The notes beneath the pieces are model-generated. The model worked only from the letters and a program-made list of their open reading frames with translations, searched no databases and was not told the origin of the DNA. A stretch of 64,000 nucleotides of DNA. It comes from Datisca glomerata. Its lineage: Eukaryota; Streptophyta; Magnoliopsida; Cucurbitales; Datiscaceae. The DNA is taken from the NCBI GenBank assembly GCA_003255025.1, contig QANY01013654.1, forward strand, positions 1 to 64,000. The letters run 5' to 3'. The translations under genes were made by a program, and so were the position numbers. Shown here piece after piece: positions 45,857-58,400 of the stretch (its first letter is position 1; every line of letters starts with the position of its first letter).

Positions 45857-47641
45857 TGATCATATGTAGGTCAGCCTGAATCCTGAGTAGTTATGAACTC
45901 TTATGCATGTCTACTTGATCTTTTGATTTACTCGTTAAGGTTTATTTGTAAAACAAACTAGTGATTTTTGTTTTGGAGATTCAGTGATATGAATAGCTAG
46001 GAACATGATCTTACAAGATTTGGAATTCAAACTTTCCTAACAGATTGTATATTGGTTCATTTAAGTGTTAATTCTGAAACTGAATGGTTATTGAGCTCAA
46101 ATTTATAATAGTATTAGAAATTGACCATTCACTATTAAATTAATAGTACTTAAGGATCAAGATATAATTAGAATGGTAAAATAGTAATTTTGACAAACTC
46201 TAATTTATGAAATAATAATTGGAGGAGATAACTACATTAAGTGATTATGTCAATGGACTACACGAGAATACTCTGTAAATATATTCTATAATTACTAAGA
46301 GTGCAATTTCATATTTATAGTGGAGTAATAATGAAATTAATAAATAAGATTATTTAATTAAAGAGTTTAATTAATAATCTGGTTTATTAGAGCTTAGAAT
46401 TATGGGTCTATGGTCCCTGAGTCACCTTCTACTACACAGTCTAGGTGTGAATATTTCTATCATGAGAAAATGACTAATTTACGATGAGAATTAAATTTCT
46501 AAGCCAAGTACATAATTATGAGATAATTATATGTAATTAACTAAAAACTAATTAATTAAAAACTAATTAATTAAATTATTTCTTGTAATTTTTGGAAACT
46601 ATAATTAAATAATTATATCGATTAAATTTTATGTTAATTGATAAGTAACATAGCATATTTGATTTAAGAAATTAAATATTGTTGAATTATTATGAGATAA
46701 TAATTCAAATTTGAAGCAACTAAATCTATTATTTGTGAACTAACATATAAATCAGCTGATAGGAGTGACCAGATAAGTTAGCTGATAAGAGTGATCAGTT
46801 AAGTTAATTTTGAATTAACTGTTATCTAGATATTTATCTAATTAAAATGAATAATAAATTTTTACAAATTTTCACGTGAGATGTTGAACTGCCACATGTC
46901 AATCACTGATTTTTGAATCATAGATTGAAATGAATTACTGTAGTTCCACACGGCGCTACAATGACACATGGCGCGCTGTAGTGCTTCACGACACTACAGC
47001 TCTGCAATGCACACTGCAGTGTCGTGTGGCACTACAGTGTTGCACCAATTGCACTGAGTCCCACTATAATGTCACATTTTAAATAATTTGTTATTTTATG
47101 TACATCCTTAAACCTAATGAGTATTGACCTAGAATATATACATAGATATAATTCTATTGGCTTAATTAAGTGGGAGATTAAGTGATTAAAGCATTCACTG
47201 TGATTAAAAAGTTAATCAAAGACTCTGTGAATATACTCCAATTCTTTTTCAGAGTTTTTGTCTCACAAAAATCCTTCTCCAAATCTCTAGATCTCATGTG
47301 TTGAGTATATCTAGAGATAAAAAAATATCTTTGATATATTTTACGTGCCCACACACATCCTAGGTGTGTTTGAGGATTGACTTAGAAGATATTGGTGTGG
47401 ATCTCGCAGTTCGTTGTTCATGGAACCTCTAGGTCATTGTTGGCAATGACGTTTGATAGACTACAAAATGTATAATTCATATTTTTACATGTCTTAAATT
47501 TAATGTTTAGATATATAATGGATCCGATGAGAAAAAAATTTCGTTAAAAAAAGTTTTTGGAAACCATGGCGACGCAATTATTTTTTCAACCAATAAAATT
47601 TTTAAATAAACCGCCTTCGCTGCACGCCTCGATTTCCAACA
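45857..47641. mobile_element. LTR-like block (putative solo LTR)
   Basis: The right border is sharp: copia coding sequence ends at 47643, and on the minus strand the block starts TGTTGGAAATCGAGG. The left border is placed at TGATCATATG because sequence similar to 45857-45930 recurs at 56486-56560. TG...CA ends and about 1.8 kb of non-coding DNA suit an LTR. An imperfect palindromic patch with repeated ACTACAG/CTGTAGTG stands at 46935-47040. No target duplication (TCAGA versus ATGGT) is seen, so the call is tentative. Confidence 0.4.
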
Positions 47642-47642
47642 A

Positions 47643-50200
47643 TGGTTTGAGGATTACCTATCATAAAGCCGTGTTTAAAAGGGAATAAAGTCTCATCAAA
47701 GACAACATTTATAGTAGTGAAAACTTTTCCTGCAGATGACGGCAAATATATCATTTGTGTTGTGAGGAGTACCCAAGGAACACACATAAATGAGACTTAA
47801 ATTCAAGTTTATACCTATTATATGGTCTGAGGTGTGGGTAACAGGCACATTCAAAGGCTTTCAGAAAGAGATAATCTGATTTTTGCTTGTTTATGCTTTG
47901 AAAGGGAGAGGAATTGTGAAGTGTGTGGGTTAACATCCTATTAATTAGAAATGTTATTGTTTGAAAGGCATGCCTCACTAACTCAGTGGCATTGAGGCAT
48001 GAGAGAGCAAGGCTAGTCCAATCTCTACAATGTGTTTGTGCTTTCTCTCTACTATGCCATTTCGATGGTGTGGGCAGCGATGCCTAAAGACTATCCCGCT
48101 ATCAAGTAAAAGCCGTTAAAAAGGTCTTTACTCATTCTGACTGCAAGCATTTAATGGGATCTGTAAGCTATTTTTCTATAACTATTTTAAGAAAGAAAGT
48201 GATGAAGGCTTTAGATTTTAATTTCAGGGTTAAATCCGAGAAAATCCAGAAAAATCATCCACATAGTGAATGAAGTATCTAAAACCCATGGAAGTCATTA
48301 GTGTAGGGCACTAGAGATCAGTATGCACCAATTCAAGAGGTTTGTGCTTCTAATGGGAAAGATGGGATGAGTGAGTCTATGGATTTTTTCTTGTTGGCAA
48401 GCATTGTAAACAACAACATTGTCATTAATAGGTTTCAATTTTAGTTGTTTAAGTATGTCTTTAGTGAGTTTTAGAGAAAGATGTCCCAGTTGTGATGCCA
48501 AATAGAGAAAGTGTTGAATTGTGCACGGTGAGAACTGGCAAGAAGAGCATTTTGCACATCGTTTAACCAAAGACACTTTTGTATTTACTATGATTGTTTG
48601 TTCAAGCTTAGACGCATAAACATGCTTGGGAAAAGACTGAGATGTACAAAGATAATATCTTTTGGAATTAAAACTTAATCTACTGTAACTGACTTAGGAA
48701 ATTGAAGAAGAACTGACTTCATTATGGAGAAGAAGTTGATAAGTTTATATTGTAGCTTTGGTCCTCTCTAGTTCAAACAACTCATAGAGCCTAAACCCTA
48801 AACCTTAAACCCTTATGAGCAGGATAATCCATATTGATTTGTCCTTCACAAAAGAGTAAAAAGAGTGAAACTCAACAGTAAAAATTTGGGATACATTGAT
48901 TATATTTTTTACAATGTCAGGTACTCTTAGTACACATTTCACATTTATGGGGTATAAACAGGTATGTAAAGTACTAAAACCAGTATGAGCTATGGTTAGT
49001 TGCTCATCATTTCCAACTATAAATTATCACTGCTTTGATATTCATTATTGACTCTAAACTTCTTCAGTTACGCAGTGACATGATATGTGACACCACTATC
49101 AGTAAATCAAGGCCCATCAGATCCAACTTTTGATCTTGCCATGTAGGTTGTAGAGTTGGATTGCATGTCCTGATAAGGTACAAGGTTGAAATTCTGCCCA
49201 TAAAGTCCATAGAAATTATTTCCAGCTACAAAGTTTGCTTGAGGGTGACTTGGTAGCCTCTCTCAAACCTATACGAGCAATTTGTTGTAGTGTGTCCTGG
49301 CTTGTTACAGACTTGACAACTTATTCTACTTGTGTTCCTACCTCATCTTCTTCCCCTCTGAAACTACTTGTATTTCTTCCAGAGTTGTTATAGTTTGCCT
49401 GAGACCATTGTTGTTGATACTGTCCATTCCTTCTATGTGATTGTTGATTAAAAATTGTCTGGGCCATGAGTTACATGTGCATTAACTTTCATTGAGGCCT
49501 CTTTTTAAGAGTTTAACTTTATCAATCTAGTCTCATGTATCATTAACGTGGATTGAACCTCTTTTATGGTTAGATTATCAGTTTTTAAGGTAATGTTAAC
49601 TATAACTGGATCAAACCTAGAAGGAATTCCAGTTAAGATTTATAGTATTAAGTCCTGATCACTAGTAGGATCACCAACAACTAACATGTTATCACTTATC
49701 CCTCTCATTACGTCAAAACAATCAGATATTAACATACCTTCCTTTGTTGTCTTATATAAAGAGTTTTTGAGCTCAAGTAACTTTGCTATGGATATATCGG
49801 CAAATGTCATTTCTAGAGCATACCAAAGGCTTCTTGTGGTTTCATATTGAAGAACTAATCCTAGTACACGATCATTCATTGTTGACCTAAGATAATAACT
49901 GGCCTATTTGAGCCACACAAAGTAATATGGTTGAGATTTCCATCATCTTGATGTTGCATAAGTCTTGCTTCTGTATTCATTATGTAGCATGTGAGTCCAT
50001 GTCCAATTATGCGAGAACTACTTGGGATTTTCAAAAAATGTAGTTCTCTCTGTCTAGTTCTATTGATAGAGTTGATCCTGAGGGTTTTGATAAAGGGTTG
50101 TACTCAATATCTTGCCTTTGAAAACTGTCAACTGAGCCTCTATTTTGTGAGCTTGATTGAGGGGGCTACCATTTCTGGTTTTTAGGCTTTGATACCAAGT
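47643..50200 (-). mobile_element. Ty1-copia relic (element 2), gag to integrase
   Basis: On the minus strand from the PBS (50197) come gag (49879-49640: TRSLWYALEMTFADISIAKL, SDCFDVMRGISD), a nucleocapsid/protease gap (49600-48600), GAG-pre-integrase (48576-48298: LGHLSLKLTKDILKQL, YNACQQEKIH) and the integrase C-terminal half (47978-47602: FLINRMLTHTLHN, FECACYPHLRPYN, HLCVFLGYSSQHK, VFDETLFPFKHGF). It is cut at 47643 by an LTR-like block, so RT and RNase H are missing. Stops and frame breaks occur throughout. Confidence 0.85.
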
Positions 50201-50480
50201 GAAAATAAGGGAGAAAACTACTGAAAACTTTTCTATTGATAACAAGAAGATAATAGCTTCATTACATTTATGAACTGTAAGGATAAGACATACATACATG
50301 ACAATAAGCTTGCATTTATGAATTACAAGGCTAAGACATATATAAATGACAATAAGCTTACTTATAATGCTAAGCTAATTAGAAAAAGAGAGGATTAGTT
50401 GCCATTCTTGTTGAAGGAAATTAGAGAGTAATGGTTAAAGGAATATCTTCATAACTAACTTGTTAAGGTGGCCATGCTAG
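50186..50480 (-). repeat. PBS and 5' LTR end of copia element 2
   Basis: The minus strand reads TGGTATCAAAGC at 50197-50186, one base different from the usual initiator tRNA-Met PBS. It is preceded by an LTR end ...TTATTTTCA (plus strand TGAAAATAAGG from 50200). The other LTR end is not fixed; plus-strand GGCCA near 50474 is one candidate. Internal direct repeats (GACAATAAGCTT at 50300 and 50349) are present. Confidence 0.6.
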
Positions 50481-50499
50481 CTCATCCTACTTGAGCATG

Positions 50500-52418
50500 A
50501 AGAGTGATGCGATGTGTAGTGAGACAGAGGCTTAGGTGGACAATGATAGTAACATTCTTTAACTGTGAAAATCATTTTTTTTTTAAAGAAGACTTTCACC
50601 CTGGTAGATATCATCTTTTCAAAAAGTCCATTTCTATTGGGAATCAAATATAAATATGCTCTCTCCATGATCTTCTATCGTTCTTACTCTCCTTTTCTTT
50701 CTTTCTTTTCACTTATAATTCTCTCTCATCTTTTAAACACACATCTCACAAACTCACAAACCATTAGCTTTGCAAAAGCTCCCTCAATTGGAACCAATTC
50801 TTATAACCTCTTGCACCTCGCAACCTCAGTTGAAATATTTTCTCTGAGCATAAACCCTAGCTTTTGATTTCCGAGGTAGTCTCGTACTTTTGTAAGCTTC
50901 CATAACTCTGTAACTTTGGAATGTTGGTAGTTCGGGTTGCTCATGAAATTTTGCTTCGTCATACCTGGGAGTTTGTGTTGATTTTGTAATTTTACTTCGT
51001 AATAATTGATAGCTTGTATTGCTTCTGAAAATGTTTATAATTATATAAATTATACATCATTATGTATATTATAAGCATTGTAGCTTGTCCAAATAATTAA
51101 CATGTATTTGTTTGTGTATTGGTTATATATGTATTTGTTTGTGTATTGGTTATCTAGTTTGCCGAACGATTTTAATATGGTTTTAACACATTATATAGCA
51201 ATCTTAGAATGGTATCATTACAACACTTCTACAATATTGCTTTATACACTAAAACACATGAAAAATTATCTCCCCCCTCATTTATTTTTATATATTAGAA
51301 CCGTATGGATCGACTGATTATGTTTTACGATAATTTGGTATGATTCAACATGTCTTAGATCTATGTGATACCGAATAAGTGTTGCATGACATTGATTTCA
51401 TGGGGAAGCATCGATTTAGTTGGTGCGTCTAACATAATGCGTTCATTGGTAGTGGGCTAAACGGATAAGGCACATTGTTTTGGAGGGGGGTGGATGAGGA
51501 TGAATCAGAGAACTCATGCATGCAGTGATACCAGACTATCACATGTTGATACATAACTTGATAAGGAGCATTTTTCCGACTTATTGTATTTTTTCAAGCA
51601 TTATATAACTAAAGAGTTTAACCATTTTCTAAACTTATAGTCATTTTTTTATTCATGTAGACTGGAAAAATACACCACATGAACAACTTGACACTACTTG
51701 ACATTGAGTCATATTTGATAATGCCTCAGGCACGTAGTGTTTGTGAGACGATAATACATGCAATACATGCGATAAAGTGAATGCTTATCAAGTTCCATTT
51801 TCTTCCAGACATTCAATGCATACCTCATTCCATAGAAGTTAATATAGTTCCCACATGTAAGATGGTCTTAACAATAACCATATACATTGTAAGTTCTTTA
51901 TATATTTTGAGTTGAGACAGTGACTCAAATTAATTCTATTTCTGAATCGTTGCATCAACCTCAAATAAATAGATGATAAATGATAGTTCGAGAAGGAGGT
52001 AAAAACACGTTAAAAACAGATGATGCACTTACTATGACTTCAAATTAATGTTCTTTTTTATAAGATAAGTTGGTACGATCCGTTACGCAAATTCATACTT
52101 TGGAGATTTTAATTCAAAGCAAATTACTAATATAGAATTGTTATTCAAGGGGAAACTACATGACATCATGCGGAAAAATAATGTTTCCTGACGTTGGAGA
52201 CTGGAGAGAGAAAAGCATCTCGAGAGCATTCGTTTGAGGCCTTCGTGACGTATACGTATGAGATAAAGAACTTCGACATGTCGACTGTAGCTTGCAAAGT
52301 AGCAAAGGGCCAAAGGCCAACGATTGTTTAAAAGACCCAGCGGCGAGGAAATAGAAAGTTCAAGCAGCTATCGTCATGACTTTCCAACTAGAAAGCGCGC
52401 CATGATAGTCATCTTCTC
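50500..52418. other. Intergenic stretch up to the nucleotidyltransferase gene
   Basis: No gene is supported. A small tandem duplication (TATTTGTTTGTGTATTGGTTAT) stands at 51104-51153. The proximal part (52330-52418) is presumably the promoter and 5' UTR of the next gene, but no clear TATA box is seen. Confidence 0.45.
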
Positions 52419-55400
52419 ATGGAGGTTTCTCTGAGAGGCAACAATGGCTTGTTATCTCGCCTCAAAACCCTAATCAAACTTCAGGTGCCTCTCTCTCTCT
52501 GTCTCTCTCTGTCTTTCTCTGGGGGTATTTATATTTCTATGTGAGGCAATTGCTCGAACAGTTTCAGCGCAAGTTGTTACTCGACTTCTCTTTTGGAGTT
52601 TGGAGATTAAACTTCAATTTGCAGAGATTCAACCACGCGTTTGCTGAAGGAGGAGTGAAAGCTCAATTTTACTCGGAGATGGTTCCTGATTCTGTGGCTA
52701 GCAAAGGTTCTTTTTCTCTCATTCCAAGCTCTATATTTATTCAAATCAGAGCTGGATAAAAGATTTTTTTTAAAGGCTGGATAAAGGATTTATTCTAACG
52801 CTTCTTTTTCTTTTGCTTTTCTATTTTTGTTGTGCCGTTAATTATTTTGACCTCTTCCTGGAGGAAGAAGTCATTTATGTAACTCACTAACTTGCTTAGT
52901 GCATGCAGATATTTCTCATATTGACACTTCCAAATGGAGAAAGATAAATGCGAGGAAATTTGGGATAAATGGTCGGATGATTTCTTCACCCTCGTGGACT
53001 GTCTTGAAAGTTCTTCGTGATAAAGGTAAATCTTCAAGATGTTAAATGTGTCAGCATATTGATTCCAAACAGATACACTCTTTTTAAACGTTGATTATGC
53101 TATAGGTTACTCTTCATGTCTTACTTCGCCGCTCACTGTTCACACGTTGTGACTGATGCTTGTCATTTTAAGCATTTAGCCGAAGCAAATATAAAACTCT
53201 TACATCGTTAAGAACAGCAAGTTAAAAAAGGAGTTAAATTTCGTTAGCCATACCATTGGTCTGGTGTAGGTCTTTTTACATATTTATCTTTGATAAAGTT
53301 GTTCGTCGGTGATCCTGTCGTCCCTAAATGGCAACTGTGTAATTCATAAATAATTCCATCAGTTGTAATTACCCGTTCTCTGGGTTTTTATATACACATA
53401 ACTCCTACTAACCAAAAGACTAAGTAAACAATTTCATCGGTCTTGACTGTCTGTAATGTGTAGGGTTTTAAGCTTTCTTAGTGGGTGGATGTGTGAGGGA
53501 CTTGATACTGGTCTTGACTGTCTGTAATGTGTAGGGTTTGAAGCTTTCTTAGTGGGTGGATGTGTGAGGGACTTGATACTGAAAAAAGTACCTAAAGACT
53601 TTGACGTGATCACATCAGCTGGGCTTAAACAGGTTTTTATTAGGTATTATAATCCTTGAGTACGGAAGGAATATCCGTCTAATGAGGTTGGTTCTCCTTG
53701 CATTAATGCAGATCCGAAAGCAATTCCGCCGTGCTCACATTGTTGGACAGCGTTTTCCAATTTGTAGAGTACTTATTAAAGATTCTGTAATTGAGGTTGG
53801 TGAAGCATTTATCATTTGTGCTAGATTTCTTTTAAAATACCATTTTCTTCTTCACAACCTCATGACATTTGTGCTAATTTGTTGTAGTCCTTCAACTGTT
53901 ATCATACTATCTACGACCTCTCCTGAATTGCTATCAGGTATCAAGTTTTGAAACAGTTGCAAAAGAAAAGCATTCTGAAGCCAAAGATATGGTTTCATTT
54001 TCTCAAATGCCAGGGGGTTGTGACAAAATGGACTTCATTCGCTGGAAGAACTCCATGCAACGAGATTTCACAGTTAACAGGTATGATTTAGTACTTCAAA
54101 TTGTCATGATTCTATAGCTATATGGTCGTATACTACATATGTACACATTACCTTGGTTTTTAATTGTTTTTTATTGATACAATAAGTTCAAGCATGTACA
54201 AGCAGTAAGTTATGCAAACCAATTTTCAGTAGATCCCATCTAACATAAAGCTGTCTCAATAATTGTGGAAACAGTTTATTCTTCGACCCTTTTCTGAACA
54301 TCATCTATGATTATGCCGAAGGAATGGCAGACTTAAGGTCCTTGAAGGTGACTTGATTTCCTGAGCCAATTCTTAATCTAGTGTATGAAGTTATGCAATA
54401 TCCTTTGCTGTGAAGTTTAAGATGATATTTATTTTTTCTTTTCTTGACATGGTCACAGCTACAAACTCTGATCCCTGCGCCATTGTCATTCAAAGAGGAT
54501 TGCGGTAGGTACCCATTTTCTACATAAATCATAATCACACATGGAATTAGTTGCGGAATGTGTGTTGCGTTAAGCCTCACTTGACAATTATATCTTATGT
54601 GATGCAGCAAGAATCTTGCGGGGTCTAAGAATTGCAGCTCGTTTGGGCTTATCGTTATCAAAGGATACTGAGAAGGCAATGCACAATCTTTCTTCTTCAA
54701 TAAAGAGTTTGGCTAAGGTAATTTGAAGGTGCTAATCCAGCCTACTCTTCATGTACTTCTGTGTTTAAAGTTCTGCCTGGCTTAGTCTTCTCTTCATTTC
54801 ATCCCCCACCCCACCTCTCTGTAGTGTCTGTGAGGTGAGGAAGAGTTTCTTTTTATGCTATCGTCGTCCATTGACACAATCTACTTTTTTGACATTCTCT
54901 CTATTGTCCCATTTTACTGTACTATTTGATGTTTTAAAGAAGAAAAAATTGCACCATTTCCCTCTATTTTTCCTTAATTAAACGGACATCCCCTCTATAA
55001 AAAAGGTTAAGCATACTCCCTTGAGGTTTACTGTAGCCCTACAATTAAATTCCCCCAATCGACAAGAGTTAATATCGGTTCATTTGTATTGAAAAAGTTC
55101 TATTGCGCCTAATATAATTTCTTTTATTGGGTCTTATACCTGCTTTTATAGCTTCGATGGGTTTATGTTCTTTTTATGGGTTTATGTTCTTTTTATGCCT
55201 TTATTTGTCTCATTTATCTGTAATAAGGCTGCATACGCACAAAAATAAGGTGCGTAATTGGTAGAGAAGGTTACATAAAAGCATCTATACACGTTTCTTA
55301 TAAAAAAAGGTAAAAATGTAAAATACACCCATGCACTTTGACCAAAATGCAAACTATACCCCTAAACTTTTTTTTTCGTATTTTTATACCCCTGTAGTTT

Positions 55401-58400
55401 TGAAAAACTGCAAAAAGCATCCTTCTGTTGAATTAAAGGGTTAAAACTAACAACAATTTTTTTAATACAAAAATACCCTCCTCTCTCTTCCTTCCCATTA
55501 TCTCTCTTATAAAAAGAGTAACTCAACAATGTCTTCATGAAACCAACCATATAGGGGAAGAATATTTGGGTGCCGAAGGCTGGTCTATCTGTACCTTCGT
55601 CTCTCTCCTCAGCTGGTGATGAATCCTATACTTTTCCATCTGCTCCTTTAAAATCACTTTTAGCGCCACCATGTATTTGCTCTGAAAAATCAATCCAAGT
55701 ATAAAAATGTCAATAAGCTATGGTTGGCTTCATGAACAACAAAGGAAGAGTGAAAAAGAAACTTTGAAAATTAAAACTTGCAAGTCAAAAAATTATGCTG
55801 ATGTATTACTGGAAATCCTACTCCATAAATCAATTACTCGTTTCTCACAAAAACTCTCTTTGAATCCAAGTTTACATCCACATCTGTGATGGGTGCTTAT
55901 TAGTTTAAAAAAATTTCCCTTCTTTTTTCTGTAGCTTTGATTTGCTTTTGTTGGGTAGAGCTAAATCTTTCCATTTAGGCTTACTGGCTTTACTTCAGAG
56001 TCAAAAAGCTACTAATTTTTTTCCTGGGTGTAATTTTCTTTCCCGTCTTTATCCCTACTCGATTTTCTTTTTATTTCTTCCAGTTCTTTGTTTGGGTTCT
56101 CTCTCTTTTTGTCTTGGCAATGCTTGGTTGCTGAGCTCTTCGGGTCTTGATTTTCTTGAAGAAGAATGAAAAAAGTGCATTTTTCTTATAATTGTGTTCT
56201 CTGAATTATTATTAAATAACTAATACTAATATCTGAAAATTTCATATTCATTAATGAGACTATGATCTTGTATTAATACAAGAGAATTAAGATCATAGAT
56301 AATGAATAAAATAGTTCACAACATATTAAAGTATGAAATCTTTAATGAATGGTTGCTAGTAAGGTTCGCTAAGCATTTTAAATGCGTGTGATTTAGACCC
56401 GGATCACTGATGTGGATAGATATCTTAGTGAATGTACTTTATACGATTAGATTATATAAGACATGACCGATGTGAAGACCAGTCAGATAATCATATGAAG
56501 ATCAGTCTAAATCCTAAGTAGTCATGCACTACTATACATGTTTACTGGATCTTTTGGTTCACATGAAACATCTCGTTTCATTTAAGTTTCTGTGGCTATT
56601 TTATGATTTTAAAAGAAAAAACCTAGAAACATTGTTGAGGTACTCTTTTTATAAGAGAGATTATGGGAAGAGAGAGAGGGAGGGAGGGGTATTTTTGTAT
56701 TAAAAAAATTGCTGTTAGTTTTAACCCTTTAATTTAACAGAAGGATGCTTTTTGCAGTTTCTCAAACTACAAAAATACGAAGAAAAAAATTTAGGGGTAT
56801 GTGGTTTGCAGTTTGGTCAAAATACGGGGTGTATTTTGCATTTTAGCCAAAAAATAAAAGCGTGTATACGTGTATTGGGGCAAGTGTAAGGTTAGAGTAT
56901 ACCTCAACTGACAACATATGTGTAATCTTTTGAATGAATGACGGTGTGCAGGTGTCCATAGAAGGTAAAATAGAAGGATTGTTGGAGAAATTTCCCTAAT
57001 TGTCGCCACTTTTTTATAGGCACATTGGGTTGACATTTGTTACATGTTTAGTCCAGGATAATGATGGAATTGAATTATATGATGTCTTATGGAGCTGCAG
57101 AGCCTTCTTTATGTTTACTTCAGAGATTCAAACTTCTGGAAATTCTACTTCCATTTCATGTATGTGGTTTTTCAGCTTCTGGTTTGCCTCTTAAATACAT
57201 ATATTCATATATATTAATTGAGTTTGTATATATGAGCTTCATTTTTGGATTGCAGGCAGCATATCTTGAGGAACAAGCTTTTAATAAATGTCCTCAAAGT
57301 TCAGTTATGCTGATGGTGAGTGCGAGATAAGTCACCTTTCTCATTGCATCAGTGATGACTGATTAACAGACTCTTGTTTGGTGTTTTCACATCAGGCTAA
57401 CTGGGTTAAGTTATTCAGCCTAGGGTTTAATTTATCTGGTGTCACATAATTAGATTCGAGGTTACTGGAATACATAGGAGGCTGTAAATTAATTAGTCTT
57501 TGGTTTGAGAAGGAAAGCTTGTTAAGGAGTTGGATTCATTCTCTCATTATTAATCAGTGTTATCTTATTGAAGTAAATTCACTATCATTATGAGAATGAT
57601 GCATTGCTTAAGAAGTTTCGCTTACTAGGCATTTGATAGTTAGTTGAAGTATAGTCATACGGCCTTTTCTATGATTTAAATCTGGGTAGATCATTAAATA
57701 CAAATTTAGAGAATTTAAATTTGAGTGCATCGCAAAAAAAAATTTTAGTTGGGGGGCTTTTTGTACTACTGCATGTATGGGCCCGTTAATTTGTAACTCT
57801 ATGGCTTGGATGTAAAGCTTCCATGCTACCACGTTAATACTTAAAAATGTCCAGTTCAACAGTTAAGTTTGATATAATATAAATGCTTGTTTTTTTTTTC
57901 TTTGATGCAGAAATTGTTCTTCAATTTGGACAAACTGGTTTCTTGTGATCGGCCTTCGGACTGCAATTTATGGTGAGCACTGACCTAAAAATTAAGTTTT
58001 ACAATAATAGTACATTTATTAATGTTTAGAAAGAAATTCTCACTACTTACATGTCAGTAACAGTGGCTATATGAGAGCAACCAGATTATCTGTGATCTTG
58101 TTCAAAATATTTTTTGCTGAATAGACAGTTTTCTGACTGAAGTCTGTACTTGACGTAAAATAGTGACAACTCCCCCCCCCCCCTTCGCATTCACATATAC
58201 ACTCACATTTACACACATGCATGAACTGACATACTCACTTCCAATTAGAAGCTCTAAAAAGAAAATCAATAATCATACTTCTCGATTCCTTTTTGGTGGA
58301 CAGGGTGGGACTGTTGGCCTTTCATCTGGCATTAATAAATAATCCTCAAGATGCTTGTGTAGTACTGGCTTTTGCTGCTGTACTCTACCATGGGGAGTGG

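Noticed and set aside
56952..56964. Possible 13-nt micro-exon in intron 9 (GTGTCCATAGAAG)
   Set aside because: Its inclusion gives a stop at the next junction; the acceptor at 57051 alone restores a conserved continuous frame.
57057..57159. Exon 10 starting at the GTCCAG acceptor
   Set aside because: It shifts the frame away from [10 protein letters not shown]; the acceptor five bases upstream keeps phase.
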